Source of the DNA: Phycisphaerae bacterium
GTDB lineage: Bacteria > Planctomycetota > Phycisphaerae > UBA1845 > UTPLA1
DNA length: 64,000 bases
Direction: 5' to 3'
Assembly: GCA_035275405.1 (NCBI GenBank)
Contig: DATEMU010000003.1
Location: 930,001 to 994,000, forward strand
The notes below the pieces were generated by a model, which was not told the origin of the DNA, did no database searches, and was given only the letters and a program-made list of their open reading frames with translations. Below, in pieces: positions 40,406-49,666 of this stretch. The stretch's first letter is position 1. The number at the start of each line of letters is the position of its first letter. The position numbers and the translations under genes are program-made.

Positions 40406-42739
40406 ATGATTTTACGAAGACTTACAGCAGTTGGAATCACGCTGTTGGCATGTTGGGCCGAGCTGGGATGCAGGCCCGGCACTCCTGAACCCGAGCGAAC
40501 GACTACCGCCCCCGCTCCTGTTCGGGAACCAGTGCCGTCGTCATTTCCGGCGGATGCTGAAGTGGTGCCGCTAGACCATCCGACCCCCCAGGTCACTCCG
40601 CGCAACCCCGTCCCTGGAAAAGCACAATCTCCTCCAACGCCTGTCTCCCCAGCGCGAGAGTCCCTTCCTAATCGAGGGCCGTCTCCTTCTTCGGCGACCC
40701 TCGCCGACATGCCCTTTGAAATACCGCAACTCGAACTGGTCGGCTTGCAGCCCGTTGTGAAGGAATCCATTGACGAGGCCATGATAGCCCTGCGCGGCAG
40801 CCCCGCGGACGCCTCCAAGGCCGGCGATCTCGGAATGGTCTTCTTTAACGCCGGTTGCCCCCAGGCGGCGGCCAGCTGTTTCGAATACGCCGCGGGTTTG
40901 GAACCGACGGCGATGCGCTGGCGCTATTACCTGGGCCTCTCGCACGTTGCGGTTTACAACTCGTCGGCCGCCGCGGAGGCGTTCGAGCGCGCGCGGGAAC
41001 TGGATGCGCAATATGCCCCGATCCTGGTGGAATTAGGGGGGCTGCGGCTCAAGTCGGATGTACCGGCGGCTCGCCAACTTTTCCAACAAGCGACAGAGCG
41101 AAACCCCCGGGAGCCTCGGGGGCATTTTGGCCTGGGTGAGTGCGCGCGGTTGCGCGGTGATTTTGCGGCCGCGATTCCCCATTATCAAAAGGCCCTCGAA
41201 CTCTCGCCCACCTATGCGGATGCGCATCAAGCGCTGGCGCAATGTCTGGAGTCGACCGGCAAAAAGACAGAAGCCAGGCGGCATCGCGCCTTTCGGGCCG
41301 TCGGCGGCTCGCAGCCATCGGCCGAGGATCCGCTGCTCGTGGAGTTGCTCAGCCGGGCGACGGCGGGATCGCAATTGATCGACTTGGCGAGGGCCCTCAC
41401 GGAAGCCGGAAAGGTCGCACAAGCCATCGAGACCTTGGAAACCGTCGTGGCCAAGGACGGTTCCGACATGATCGCCCGTGGGGCCCTGGGGCTCCTGCTG
41501 GACTTGACCGGCCAGCAACGCGAGGCCGTTCAACAGTTTCGCGCCATCTTGGAGAAACAACCGAACGACTTTCCGTCGGTGTTGAACCTGGCCAAGGCGC
41601 TGACCGAAGCAGGAGAATACGAGGAAGGGGAACGCTATTACCTGGAGGTGTTGAACAGCGAGCCGCGAAACAGCCGGGCGCTTTCGCTTTTTGGATGGCA
41701 TCTCATGGGCTGCGGTCGGATGGAGGAAGCCGCGAAGTACTTCGAGCGTTGGGTGCAACTCAAGCCGGACGAGCCCGAAAGCCACCTCGCATTGGCGCTC
41801 GCGCTGACCTGCTTGACGCGTTACGAGGCGGCGGCCGATCAATACCGGCGGGCGAATATGCTCAAGATTGGAAAGGAGGACACGTTTGCGCGGTTCTTGT
41901 GGAATCTTGCGGAAGCGCTGATGAGGCAGCAAAGATACATGGCGTCAGGCCGCGAGATCGCATTGACGAGTGTCCGCTCGGTCAGCGCCCTGGCCGACGT
42001 TTTGGATACCAAGCAAATGTCCTCGGAAGCGGCGGCCGCCCGCGCCTTCGATGCCGTCCTGTTGAGAAGGGCCGTCGCTTCGGCGCAAGCCGGTCATTTT
42101 GCGAACGGCCTCGATTACGTGCGCCTGGGTCTCGCTGATGAGGAAAACAAGACAAAGGCCGGGATCATCGAGGAAATAAAGAAGAACGTCGCCGCCAAAC
42201 CGGAGGACATCAACGTTCGGCATCTCCTGGCGATTGTGCTCGTGGATATCGGCGAGCGGTCCGCCGCCAAGGAACACTGGCAGCAGATCATCAAGGTCCA
42301 ACCCAGATTCGTATTGGCGTACATTGCTTTGGCCGTCGAATCGATGTACGAAAATGACTTTGCGCAAGCCCGGGGCAACTTGGAAGCGGGGCTTCAACAC
42401 GAGCCGGATTCTCCCTGGCTGTCCAACGCCCTCGCATGGGTCCTGGCGACGTGTCCCGAAGACGAACATCGGGACGCGGCAGCGGCGCTGCGCTGGGCCC
42501 AAAAAGCCTGCCAGGCGACCGGCAATAAGAACCCCGTATTCCTTGATACGCTGGCGGCGGCTCACGCGGCGACGGGCAACTTTTCCGAGGCGGTCCGCGT
42601 GGAGGGAGAAGCGATCCGGTTCTCCACCGAGATCGGCCAGACCATCTCCATTCCCGTGTACCGCGAGCGCCTGGAGCTTTACGAGAACAAAAAGCCTTAC
42701 GTTCAACGGGGCAAGCGGGAGCTGAACCTGGAAAAATAG
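40406..42739 (+). CDS. TPR-repeat lipoprotein inserted within the nuo cluster
   Basis: A 777-residue protein; ATG 40406 gives a signal peptide with lipobox (CWAELGC), and a TTG at 40370 would add 12 residues. After a Pro-rich linker (~30-110) the rest is built of many tetratricopeptide repeats, e.g. AKYFERWVQLKPDEPESHLA and HYQKALELSPTYADAHQALA. It is a protein-interaction scaffold, probably periplasmic or outer-membrane. It lies on the opposite strand between nuoG and nuoF: its start region diverges from nuoG and its stop is 3 bases from the convergent nuoF stop. A link to complex I assembly is conceivable but untested. Confidence 0.82.
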   Translation: MILRRLTAVGITLLACWAELGCRPGTPEPERTTTAPAPVREPVPSSFPADAEVVPLDHPTPQVTPRNPVPGKAQSPPTPVSPARESLPNRGPSPSSATLADMPFEIPQLELVGLQPVVKESIDEAMIALRGSPADASKAGDLGMVFFNAGCPQAAASCFEYAAGLEPTAMRWRYYLGLSHVAVYNSSAAAEAFERARELDAQYAPILVELGGLRLKSDVPAARQLFQQATERNPREPRGHFGLGECARLRGDFAAAIPHYQKALELSPTYADAHQALAQCLESTGKKTEARRHRAFRAVGGSQPSAEDPLLVELLSRATAGSQLIDLARALTEAGKVAQAIETLETVVAKDGSDMIARGALGLLLDLTGQQREAVQQFRAILEKQPNDFPSVLNLAKALTEAGEYEEGERYYLEVLNSEPRNSRALSLFGWHLMGCGRMEEAAKYFERWVQLKPDEPESHLALALALTCLTRYEAAADQYRRANMLKIGKEDTFARFLWNLAEALMRQQRYMASGREIALTSVRSVSALADVLDTKQMSSEAAAARAFDAVLLRRAVASAQAGHFANGLDYVRLGLADEENKTKAGIIEEIKKNVAAKPEDINVRHLLAIVLVDIGERSAAKEHWQQIIKVQPRFVLAYIALAVESMYENDFAQARGNLEAGLQHEPDSPWLSNALAWVLATCPEDEHRDAAAALRWAQKACQATGNKNPVFLDTLAAAHAATGNFSEAVRVEGEAIRFSTEIGQTISIPVYRERLELYENKKPYVQRGKRELNLEK

Positions 42740-42742
42740 GGA

Positions 42743-44119
42743 TCAGGCGCTCGAAAGCCGGCCCGCCTGTTTTCGGGTCGGCTGGAGAATGGGCAATTCA
42801 TAGGCCGCCGGATTGAGGCGCTTCAGCACGCTGTTGACGCGGCCGGGTTCCTGCCTGCGAATGTGCGTTTCAAACTCGTCGCGGTATTTCTCAACGATGG
42901 TCCGGACCGGAAAGGCCGCGCCGTCCGGTAGACCGCAGATGGACAGGCCGCCCATCATGCCCATGTTCTTCGAGATCTCGAGGAGCAGGTCGAGGTCCCC
43001 GAGGCGGCCGGCGCCCAGTGCGATCCGCAGGGCGATTTTGTACATCCAGTTCGTGCCTTCGCGGCATTGCGTGCACTGACCGCAGCTTTCGTGGGAGTAG
43101 AATCGCGTCACATTCGCGAGAACCTGCCGGATGTCAGCGTCGTGAGGGATGACGATCGCGCCGGCCGTCCCGAGGCCCAGAAGACCGTATTTTCGCACGT
43201 CGTCGAAGTCGAGCTTACAGTCAAGCTCGGCCTCGGTGAGAATCCCCATCGAAAGGCCGCCCGGAATACACCCCTTGATCTTCTTGCCGTCCACCATCCC
43301 TTGGCCGAAATCGTCGCCGAAGATGAGGTCGCGACAGGAGAGTCCGAGGGGGGCTTCAAAGCACCCGGGACGCTTGACCGGTCCGCTCAGCGTGTAGAGC
43401 TTCGGACCGGCCGAGCCTTCCGTTCCGATGGACTTAAACCACTCCGCTCCGCGATTCACGATGTGGGGGACGCAGCACAGCGTCTCGACATTGTTCACAA
43501 CGGTGGGCTTGCGGAAAAGCCCTTCTATCGCGGGAAAGGGCGGCTTGATCCGCGGCCAGCCCCGCTTGCCTTCGAGGCTTTCGATCAGACCGGTCTCCTC
43601 GCCGCAGACATACGCCCCCGCACCGCGGTGGATGTAGCACTCTACGCTGTAAGCGCTGCCGAAGACCTTTTTTCCGAAGAGTCCCGCGGCATAAGCCTCG
43701 TCGAGCGCCTTTTGTAGAATATGAAATTGTTCGTGAAACTCGCCGCGCATGTAGATATACGCCACAGTGGTCTTGGTGGCATAGGAGGCAATCAGTGTTC
43801 CCTCGAGGAGTTGGTGCGGGTCCTCCTCCATCAGCACGCGGTTGCTGAACGTACCCGGCTCGGATTCATCCGCGTTGACGCACAGATAAGTCACCTTTCG
43901 ATCCGGGGGAAGGAACGACCACTTCATGCCCGCGGGAAAGCCGGCCCCGCCGCGGCCCCGCAGGTTCGCTGCTTTGACGCATTCGATCGTCTGTTCCGGC
44001 GTCCACTCCTGGATGACCTTTTGCGCCGCCGCGTAGCCGCCGCGCGAGCGATAGGTCTCGAGCGTGCGGCTATTGGGCACGCCGACATTCTTCATAAGGA
44101 TGGGTTCGTACTTGGGCAT
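42743..44119 (-). CDS. nuoF: NADH-quinone oxidoreductase subunit F
   Basis: A 458-residue NADH-binding subunit. FMN/NADH motifs are clear: GRGGAGFPAGMKWSF, CVNADESEPGTFSNR, and GAGAYVCGEETGLIESLEG. The N3 4Fe-4S ligands are in ESCGQCTQCREGTNWMY, with the fourth Cys downstream in LSICGLPDGAAF. It accepts hydride from NADH at the tip of complex I. Its stop faces the TPR gene. A membrane glycosyltransferase-like gene lies between it and nuoE. Confidence 0.96.
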   Translation of the reverse strand: MPKYEPILMKNVGVPNSRTLETYRSRGGYAAAQKVIQEWTPEQTIECVKAANLRGRGGAGFPAGMKWSFLPPDRKVTYLCVNADESEPGTFSNRVLMEEDPHQLLEGTLIASYATKTTVAYIYMRGEFHEQFHILQKALDEAYAAGLFGKKVFGSAYSVECYIHRGAGAYVCGEETGLIESLEGKRGWPRIKPPFPAIEGLFRKPTVVNNVETLCCVPHIVNRGAEWFKSIGTEGSAGPKLYTLSGPVKRPGCFEAPLGLSCRDLIFGDDFGQGMVDGKKIKGCIPGGLSMGILTEAELDCKLDFDDVRKYGLLGLGTAGAIVIPHDADIRQVLANVTRFYSHESCGQCTQCREGTNWMYKIALRIALGAGRLGDLDLLLEISKNMGMMGGLSICGLPDGAAFPVRTIVEKYRDEFETHIRRQEPGRVNSVLKRLNPAAYELPILQPTRKQAGRLSSA

Positions 44120-44163
44120 ATTGAGATAGAGCCTATCTTTCCATTAGGACCTATTCTCTCTCC

Positions 44164-45474
44164 TCACGCATCCGGAACGATCGCCTGGAAGTAAAGCAGG
44201 GCCCACGCCGTGCAGCCGAGTGTAAACCACGTTCGCCAGCCGCCGCGTGTCTGACCGGCGATAACCGCCAACCAGATCGGGATGAAGTCCAGCGCAAAGC
44301 GGTTGTAGCCGTGCTGGAGGTATCCCGTCGAGTGGTAGCATAAGAGACCCAGCATGACCGGCAAAGTCGCCAGTATGAGCAGCCGCCGCGGGCCGTCGCG
44401 GAACCAGGAGGGGGCCGCCAGAAAGACGAATAGCAACAAGGGCGACGTGATCCAGAGACTGGTGCCCATCTGGTTAGTCTCCGTGATCTTCAGCGAGGTC
44501 AACGTGGGCTCGATGTCCAGTTGCGGCGGTTCGATGTGCATGTAATACGCATTTTCAGGAATGAAGTGGGCTGAAAAAAGGCCGTGCGCCTGGAACCGCT
44601 CTTCGATGCCATCACCCTCGCGGCCGACGTAAATATATTGATACCCGGAGTCCCAGGGCTTCCCAAACTTGAGGTAATTCAGCGTCAGCAGCGGCGCGAC
44701 CATCACCGCCAGACCTGCCAGGCAAAGCATCAGCCGCTTTTTTTGCCACGCCACTGCTATCAGCGGCAGGGCGTAGAGAATCGTCATCTGCCGCGTCCAG
44801 ACCGCGATCGTCAGGCCGATCAAGGACGGCCAGATCCGCCGCCGGCCGAGCATGTCCGCGGCGAAGATGAGCAGCCCGACTTGCGAGAGCACATGATTCG
44901 TCTGGCCGAGATTCCCCGACCCCGCGAAATACAGGTTGGGCAGCAGGGCGGTTCCGCCCATATAGGCGAGGGTCAGGAGTCCCGCCCACGCGCTGTCGCC
45001 GGTCTGTCGTCGGAAAACGATGAAGGAAATAATCGGAACGGGCCAGAAAACCAGGAGAACGTACGGCAAGGCCAGCCACATATCCGTGCGGTCGATGAGG
45101 TAGCGATGCAGCGGGGCCAGGGCGACCGTCAGAAATCCCATGAGCGGTGGAAAAACGTTGTATACTTTTTCGTTTACGAGCGCCGTGTCGTGCATGCGCT
45201 CGCGCAGGAGATCGGGACGCTCCTGGGGAATATCAAGCCGGCCATTCAACCAGGATTCCCCTTCTGCCACGCCGGAATTCGCGGACGCCTGGACTTTCCA
45301 TTGGGACAGGCGGATCTTCGGTCCAAGGGCCAGTTGCAGTCCGGCGAGCGTGAGGAGAAAGCACGCCCACGCGTACCAGCGAGGTTCACGGGAAATCGCG
45401 GATGGGGGAGGGGGACTCTCGGATTGATCCATTGCGTCGACGAGTTGCGGCAAGGTTTGGGAGTCCAACGTCAT
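44164..45474 (-). CDS. Polytopic GT-C-like membrane protein
   Basis: A 436-residue protein with ~10 hydrophobic helices and short charged loops. The layout resembles GT-C/PMT-type membrane glycosyltransferases or dolichyl/undecaprenyl-phosphate mannosyltransferase-like proteins (first loop EGESWLNGRLDIPQ, then AVWTRQMTILYALPLIAV). No defining catalytic motif could be fixed, so the sugar and the acceptor are unknown. ATG 45474 overlaps the nuoE stop by 4 bases, so it is co-translated with nuoE although unrelated to respiration. Confidence is high for a membrane enzyme but low for a specific reaction. Confidence 0.6.
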   Translation of the reverse strand: MTLDSQTLPQLVDAMDQSESPPPPSAISREPRWYAWACFLLTLAGLQLALGPKIRLSQWKVQASANSGVAEGESWLNGRLDIPQERPDLLRERMHDTALVNEKVYNVFPPLMGFLTVALAPLHRYLIDRTDMWLALPYVLLVFWPVPIISFIVFRRQTGDSAWAGLLTLAYMGGTALLPNLYFAGSGNLGQTNHVLSQVGLLIFAADMLGRRRIWPSLIGLTIAVWTRQMTILYALPLIAVAWQKKRLMLCLAGLAVMVAPLLTLNYLKFGKPWDSGYQYIYVGREGDGIEERFQAHGLFSAHFIPENAYYMHIEPPQLDIEPTLTSLKITETNQMGTSLWITSPLLLFVFLAAPSWFRDGPRRLLILATLPVMLGLLCYHSTGYLQHGYNRFALDFIPIWLAVIAGQTRGGWRTWFTLGCTAWALLYFQAIVPDA

Positions 45475-46133
45475 GCTTCTTTCATCTCGCGGACGTCGGA
45501 AGTCTTGCCGATCGAGTGGGTCTCCGCACTCCCCTTGACCTCACCCGCCGCGGAGGCGGTGTTGGTGTCTGGTCGATCAAACAGGGTTGAGCGGGGGACG
45601 GCGATTTCGGCGTTTTTTGAGTCCTTGAGCAGCTTGGGCACGGCGTCGACCTTGACGCACTTGTGCAGCTTCTCGTTGACTAAGAGGCACGGGGCATGAT
45701 CGCACGCCGCCAGACACTCCTCCGTGATTAGGCTGTACTGACCGTCGGTCGTGGTGCCGTGTTCGTCGATCTGGAGTTCGCTTTTCAAGGCGTCGAGGAC
45801 GGCGTCGGCGCCCATCACCTGGCAGGAGAGGCTGCGACATAGGACGATGACCTTCTTGCCCTTGGGGTGGTCCCAGAAATGGGTGTAGAAGCTCAGCGTG
45901 TCGATCACCTGGCTCGGCGGCAGCTCCAGCACCTCGGCGACCTCTATCATCGCCTGATAGCTGACGTGGCCCAGCGCATCCTGCACAACGTGCAGCGCCG
46001 GCAGCAGCGCCGCCCGCTTCGTCTCGTACCGCGGAAAGAACGACCGGATCTTCTCCCGCACCGCCTCGGAGAGAACGGCGGGGGCATGGTCGTCGACAAC
46101 GGGGGTTCGGCGATCGATTGCCTGCCAAGCCAT
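45471..46133 (-). CDS. nuoE: NADH-quinone oxidoreductase subunit E
   Basis: A 220-residue thioredoxin-like subunit holding the N1a 2Fe-2S cluster; ligands in CRSLSCQVMG and ECLAACDHAP match the family spacing (C-x4-C...C-x3-C). The N-terminal helix bundle includes LPALHVVQDALGHVSYQ. It has a longer than usual C-terminal tail of ~55 polar residues with no known role. The GT-C-like gene overlaps its stop. Confidence 0.94.
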   Translation of the reverse strand: MAWQAIDRRTPVVDDHAPAVLSEAVREKIRSFFPRYETKRAALLPALHVVQDALGHVSYQAMIEVAEVLELPPSQVIDTLSFYTHFWDHPKGKKVIVLCRSLSCQVMGADAVLDALKSELQIDEHGTTTDGQYSLITEECLAACDHAPCLLVNEKLHKCVKVDAVPKLLKDSKNAEIAVPRSTLFDRPDTNTASAAGEVKGSAETHSIGKTSDVREMKEA

Positions 46134-46218
46134 GGCAGAGAGTGTAACTTACCCGCGCGTGGCTGGGTAGGTTCGCCTCCCCTCGGACCACACCGGAGTT
46201 CTCGGCGATGCCGGAGGC

Positions 46219-46869
46219 TTAGCGTTCACCTGCCATTTTTTCGACTTCCTGTATCAGCCGCCGCGCGATCACCCGCTTGTCCGCCACGGGCCAGGCCTGC
46301 CATTTCTCCCCGCGCACCAGAAACTCCATGCGGGCATGATCGGCGCCGATCGATGAAGGGCGGTTCAGGACGATGGCATCGCAGGCCTTCCGGCGAAGCT
46401 TCTCCTCGGCATGGCGTCGGGCGGCGTGGTCTTCCAACGCGAAGGCGACGGTGATTCGGCGGCCTTTTCGGCGGCCCAGCGTCGCCGCAATATCGATCGT
46501 GGGGACAAGGGTCAGAGACATCCCCACCTGGCGCTTCGGCATTTTGAGACGCGATCGCTTTTGCGGCCGATAGTCGCAGACCGCAGCCGTAAAGACCGCG
46601 ACATCGGACTTCGCAAAGGCCTTTTTCGCGGCGGCCGCCATCTCCCCGGTGGTTTCGACGTGAACGGTGCGAATGCCGGCCGGGGCCGCGATGGCGACCG
46701 GGCCGCTCACCAGCGTCACTTCGTGTCCCGCCGCGCGGGCTGCGGTAGCAAGGGCATAGCCCATTTTGCCGGAGGAGGGGTTCGAAATGAACCGAACGGA
46801 ATCGAGGTACTCGCGCGTCGGCCCCGCGGTGATCAGGATGCGCAGGCGTTTAGCGGTTCGGCGCGGCAT
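46219..46869 (-). CDS. coaB: Phosphopantothenate-cysteine ligase (stand-alone CoaB)
   Basis: A 216-residue enzyme that joins 4'-phosphopantothenate and cysteine in coenzyme A synthesis. The nucleotide-binding motif ITAGPTREYLDSVRFISN and the SSGKMGYALA loop are conserved, as is the AVCDYRP segment. In most bacteria CoaB is fused to the decarboxylase CoaC, but here the two are separate, overlapping genes (coaC ends 20 bases inside coaB). The size fits the synthetase domain alone. Confidence 0.9.
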   Translation of the reverse strand: MPRRTAKRLRILITAGPTREYLDSVRFISNPSSGKMGYALATAARAAGHEVTLVSGPVAIAAPAGIRTVHVETTGEMAAAAKKAFAKSDVAVFTAAVCDYRPQKRSRLKMPKRQVGMSLTLVPTIDIAATLGRRKGRRITVAFALEDHAARRHAEEKLRRKACDAIVLNRPSSIGADHARMEFLVRGEKWQAWPVADKRVIARRLIQEVEKMAGER

Positions 46870-47491
46870 TTTTGGGGGGGCTGGCTTTCAACAACTCGAT
46901 CGTGCGGGCAAGAATCTCATCCGGCTCGGCCATGCGACCGGACCCGATGGTTCGACAGGCGAGCCAGCCTTCGCCGGGAGGGACGATCCGATAGCCCCGG
47001 GCCGCCAGGGATTTCACATTGTCCTGTACGATCGCGTTTTCCCACATCCGCGTGTTCATCGCCGGCGCCAGCAGTACCGGACAGGCCGCCGACATGACCA
47101 TCGTCGAAACGAGGTCGTCCGCCAGGCCGTGAGCGATCTTGCCGATGATGTTGGCCGTGGCCGGGGCGATGACCATTACGTCGGCCCCCTCGGTCAGGCG
47201 GATGTGCTGTGGGTCGAAGTAAGCGGTCGATTCCCAGGGGCTGGTAAAGACCTGCCGCGCGGTCAGGGCCTCGAACGTCAGCGGGCCGACGAAGTGCTTC
47301 GCCGCGGCGGTCATCGCGACCGTCACGCCCGCGCCGCGCTGCACAAGCGCGGAGACCAGGGCCGCCGTCTTGTACGCGGCAATGCCCCCGCAGACTCCGA
47401 CGACGACCTCGCAGCCGGTCAGTTCATCGGTTCGCGGGGAACTCGCGGAGGTGTCAGGATTTCTTGGCCCGCTCACTGTCGGCCTTCTCAT
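46850..47491 (-). CDS. coaC: Phosphopantothenoylcysteine decarboxylase (stand-alone CoaC)
   Basis: A 213-residue HFCD-type flavoprotein that removes CO2 from phosphopantothenoylcysteine. It has the G-x-x-A-A-Y-K loop (CGGIAAYKTAALVSAL), the PAMNTRMW motif and a catalytic-type HIRL segment. The first ~25 residues overlap the 3' end of rpoZ, and a GTG a few codons in is an alternative start. It is the partner of the separate coaB gene just downstream. Confidence 0.9.
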   Translation of the reverse strand: MRRPTVSGPRNPDTSASSPRTDELTGCEVVVGVCGGIAAYKTAALVSALVQRGAGVTVAMTAAAKHFVGPLTFEALTARQVFTSPWESTAYFDPQHIRLTEGADVMVIAPATANIIGKIAHGLADDLVSTMVMSAACPVLLAPAMNTRMWENAIVQDNVKSLAARGYRIVPPGEGWLACRTIGSGRMAEPDEILARTIELLKASPPKNAAPNR

Positions 47492-47678
47492 CGCCCACGG
47501 CGATCTTGCCTTCCATGATCTCGCGGACGACGATTTCCATGGGCGTCATTTTGCCGGTCGCGATCATCGGCCGGGCGCCGAACATCAGCTCCTTCCAGCG
47601 CTTCTGGATGAGCGCGGTGAGCTTGAACCGCCCGCCGACTTTGTTGATCAGGTCCTCATTCTTCAGGTCGTGAATCAT
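47454..47678 (-). CDS. rpoZ: RNA polymerase omega subunit
   Basis: A 74-residue protein with the omega signature: EDLINKVGGRFKLTALIQKR, then MEIVVREIMEGKI. ATG 47678 is chosen because GGAG lies 11 bases upstream; a TTG three codons earlier sits too close to it. It promotes assembly of RNA polymerase. Its position between gmk and coaC follows the common bacterial gmk-rpoZ-dfp order. Confidence 0.9.
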   Translation of the reverse strand: MIHDLKNEDLINKVGGRFKLTALIQKRWKELMFGARPMIATGKMTPMEIVVREIMEGKIAVGDEKADSERAKKS

Positions 47679-47694
47679 CGTTTTCAAATCTCCG

Positions 47695-48270
47695 TCACAC
47701 GTTCTTGACCAGCTTTGCGTATATCTTATCCACAGTTTCGTTTAAGTCATCATTGATGATGAAATCGTCATAACAGCCGGATTCCATGGCATAGCGGATC
47801 TCGCCGTCGGCCTGGGACAGCCGCTCACGGATCGCCGTCGCATCGTCGGTCCGCCGGCCCTCAATCCGGCGGCGCTGTTCGTCCGACGTCGGCGGCAGGA
47901 GAAAAAAGGTCCTGGCATCGGGCATCTTTCGCCGCACCTGGATGCAGCCTTTTATGTCGATCTCCAGGACAATCACGCGGCCTTGGGCAATCGCGGTCTC
48001 GACCTCCGCCAACGGCGTGCCGTACCAATGACCATAGACCTCCGCCGATTCCAACAGGCCGCCGCTGTCTTTGAGCTTCGCGAACTCCTCCGGGCTGATG
48101 TAATGATAGTCGCGGGCATGTTCTTCGTTGATCCGCCGCTTTCGCGTCGTGACCGACACGCTGAACTCCGCGGGCACTTTTTCGCAGAGCCGCCGGCAGA
48201 CCGTGGACTTGCCCACCCCGCTGGGTCCGCTGACCACCACCACTTGTCCGCGCTTTTTCGATGTCTCCAC
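47695..48270 (-). CDS. gmk: Guanylate kinase
   Basis: A 191-residue kinase converting GMP to GDP. It has the P-loop SGPSGVGKST, the GMP-binding motifs TTRKRR and the YHYISPEEF region, and the lid with GRRTDD. GTG 48270 is preferred because AAGGA lies 6 bases upstream and it avoids deep overlap with the yicC gene; the frame extends upstream only as a shadow. It lies downstream of yicC, an extremely common pairing. Confidence 0.93.
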   Translation of the reverse strand: METSKKRGQVVVVSGPSGVGKSTVCRRLCEKVPAEFSVSVTTRKRRINEEHARDYHYISPEEFAKLKDSGGLLESAEVYGHWYGTPLAEVETAIAQGRVIVLEIDIKGCIQVRRKMPDARTFFLLPPTSDEQRRRIEGRRTDDATAIRERLSQADGEIRYAMESGCYDDFIINDDLNETVDKIYAKLVKNV

Positions 48271-48293
48271 AGGCGTCCTTGCTATTACCAATG

Positions 48294-49175
48294 CTACTCG
48301 ACGTTTTGCACTTGTTCCTTGATGCGGTCGATGGCCGCCTTGATCTCCACCACGTGCCGCGCCAATTGGGCGTCGTTGGCCTTGCTGCCGATCGTATTGG
48401 CCTCGCGAAGCATCTCCTGCGTCAGAAAATCCAGCTTGCGTCCCGCTTCCTCGGATGAGCCGCATAGCTCTCCGAATTGGTCCAGATGGCTGGCCAGCCG
48501 GGAGACTTCCTCGTTGACGTCGCACCGGTCGGCGAAGATGGCCACTTCGCGCGCCAGGGCGTCCTGGTCCAATTCGACGCTGGCCGCGGCGACCAGTTGT
48601 TGAACGCGGGTCTTGAGTCGCCTGTGATATTCCTCTACGACCTGCGGCGCTCGCCGGGCCACTTCCTCAAGCCCCGACCGGATCGCCGCGCACTGCTGTT
48701 CCAGGTCCTTTTGCAGGGCGGCGCCCTCCGCACGGCGCATGACGATCACACGTTCCACCGCCTCGCGGGTCATTTTTTCAACGATGCGATACTGCGCGTC
48801 GAGCACCGCCGGATCGATATCCGCCGGCTCACAGACGCCGGGCACCTCCAGCAGGCCCGCCACGTCGATCTGGATCCCGCTCTGCCCCGCCGTGATCTCG
48901 CGCAATTTGTCCACGTAATGCCTGACCGCCGCCGTGTTGATCTGATAGGCCGACGGCGCGTTCTCGTCCTTGACGCGCAAATTGTACGTCACGCTGCCGC
49001 GGCCCAGCATCGAGCGAAGCAGCCGGTCGATGTCTCCTTCGAAGCGTTGAAAAGTCTCGGGCAGCTTGATCGTCGCCTTGAAGTAACGGTTGTTGAGACT
49101 CCGCACCTCGGCGCGGAAGGCCACCCCGTCGGCTCGCGCCTCCGCCGCTCCAAAACCCGTCATGCTCAAGATCAT
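48294..49175 (-). CDS. yicC: YicC/YloC-family endoribonuclease
   Basis: A 293-residue protein beginning with the family N-terminus MTGFG(A/R) (here MILSMTGFGAAEARADGV, then AEVRSLNNRYF) and ending in the conserved C-terminal domain DFLTQEMLREANTIGSKAND, with acidic metal-binding residues. Members are manganese-dependent RNases acting on small RNAs. Gene order yicC-gmk-rpoZ is conserved in many bacteria. Full length. Confidence 0.92.
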   Translation of the reverse strand: MILSMTGFGAAEARADGVAFRAEVRSLNNRYFKATIKLPETFQRFEGDIDRLLRSMLGRGSVTYNLRVKDENAPSAYQINTAAVRHYVDKLREITAGQSGIQIDVAGLLEVPGVCEPADIDPAVLDAQYRIVEKMTREAVERVIVMRRAEGAALQKDLEQQCAAIRSGLEEVARRAPQVVEEYHRRLKTRVQQLVAAASVELDQDALAREVAIFADRCDVNEEVSRLASHLDQFGELCGSSEEAGRKLDFLTQEMLREANTIGSKANDAQLARHVVEIKAAIDRIKEQVQNVE

Positions 49176-49195
49176 TCAGACGGCTCCGCCCAGTG

Positions 49196-49666
49196 CTACT
49201 TTCCCGCGGGAGCGCTCGTCGGAGTCGTGGAGTCATCCGACGGGATCAATACCGGCTTCACGATGGTGGTGGAGCTGTTTTCGGTCTTCTCCGCCGGCGC
49301 TGGAGCCACCGGAGTGGCGGTCGCAGGACCGACCGGTCCCGGCGCGCCGGGAGGCGGCGGACTCGAAGGGCCGGGGGGCGCCGTGGCGACCGGGGGCGAG
49401 GCGCCGGACTTGGCCGGCTCAAACACATAGTTTCCCATGATGGAGAGCAGCAGGAACAACGCCGTCAGGCTGACGGTCACCCAGGTAAGGAAGTCGCCGG
49501 TTTTGGTACCGAAGGCCGTATGTCCGCCGACGCCGCCAAAGGCCCCGCTGAGACCGGCCCCGCGATTCTTTTGAAGCAGAACCAGTCCGATGAGCAACAG
49601 CGACACCGCCACGAAGGCGATGGTCAACAGGATTCTTCCGAAGGAAGCAACCACAAGAATCGTCAT
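49196..49666 (-). CDS. secG: Preprotein translocase subunit SecG with Pro-rich tail
   Basis: A 156-residue protein. The first ~85 residues are canonical SecG: two transmembrane helices around the loop LLQKNRGAGLSGAFGG...FGTKTGDFL, which assists SecYE in protein export. The remaining ~70 residues form a Pro/Ala/Ser/Thr-rich, probably disordered extension that ordinary SecG lacks; its side of the membrane follows from SecG topology. It overlaps the tpiA stop by 4 bases. Confidence 0.9.
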   Translation of the reverse strand: MTILVVASFGRILLTIAFVAVSLLLIGLVLLQKNRGAGLSGAFGGVGGHTAFGTKTGDFLTWVTVSLTALFLLLSIMGNYVFEPAKSGASPPVATAPPGPSSPPPPGAPGPVGPATATPVAPAPAEKTENSSTTIVKPVLIPSDDSTTPTSAPAGK

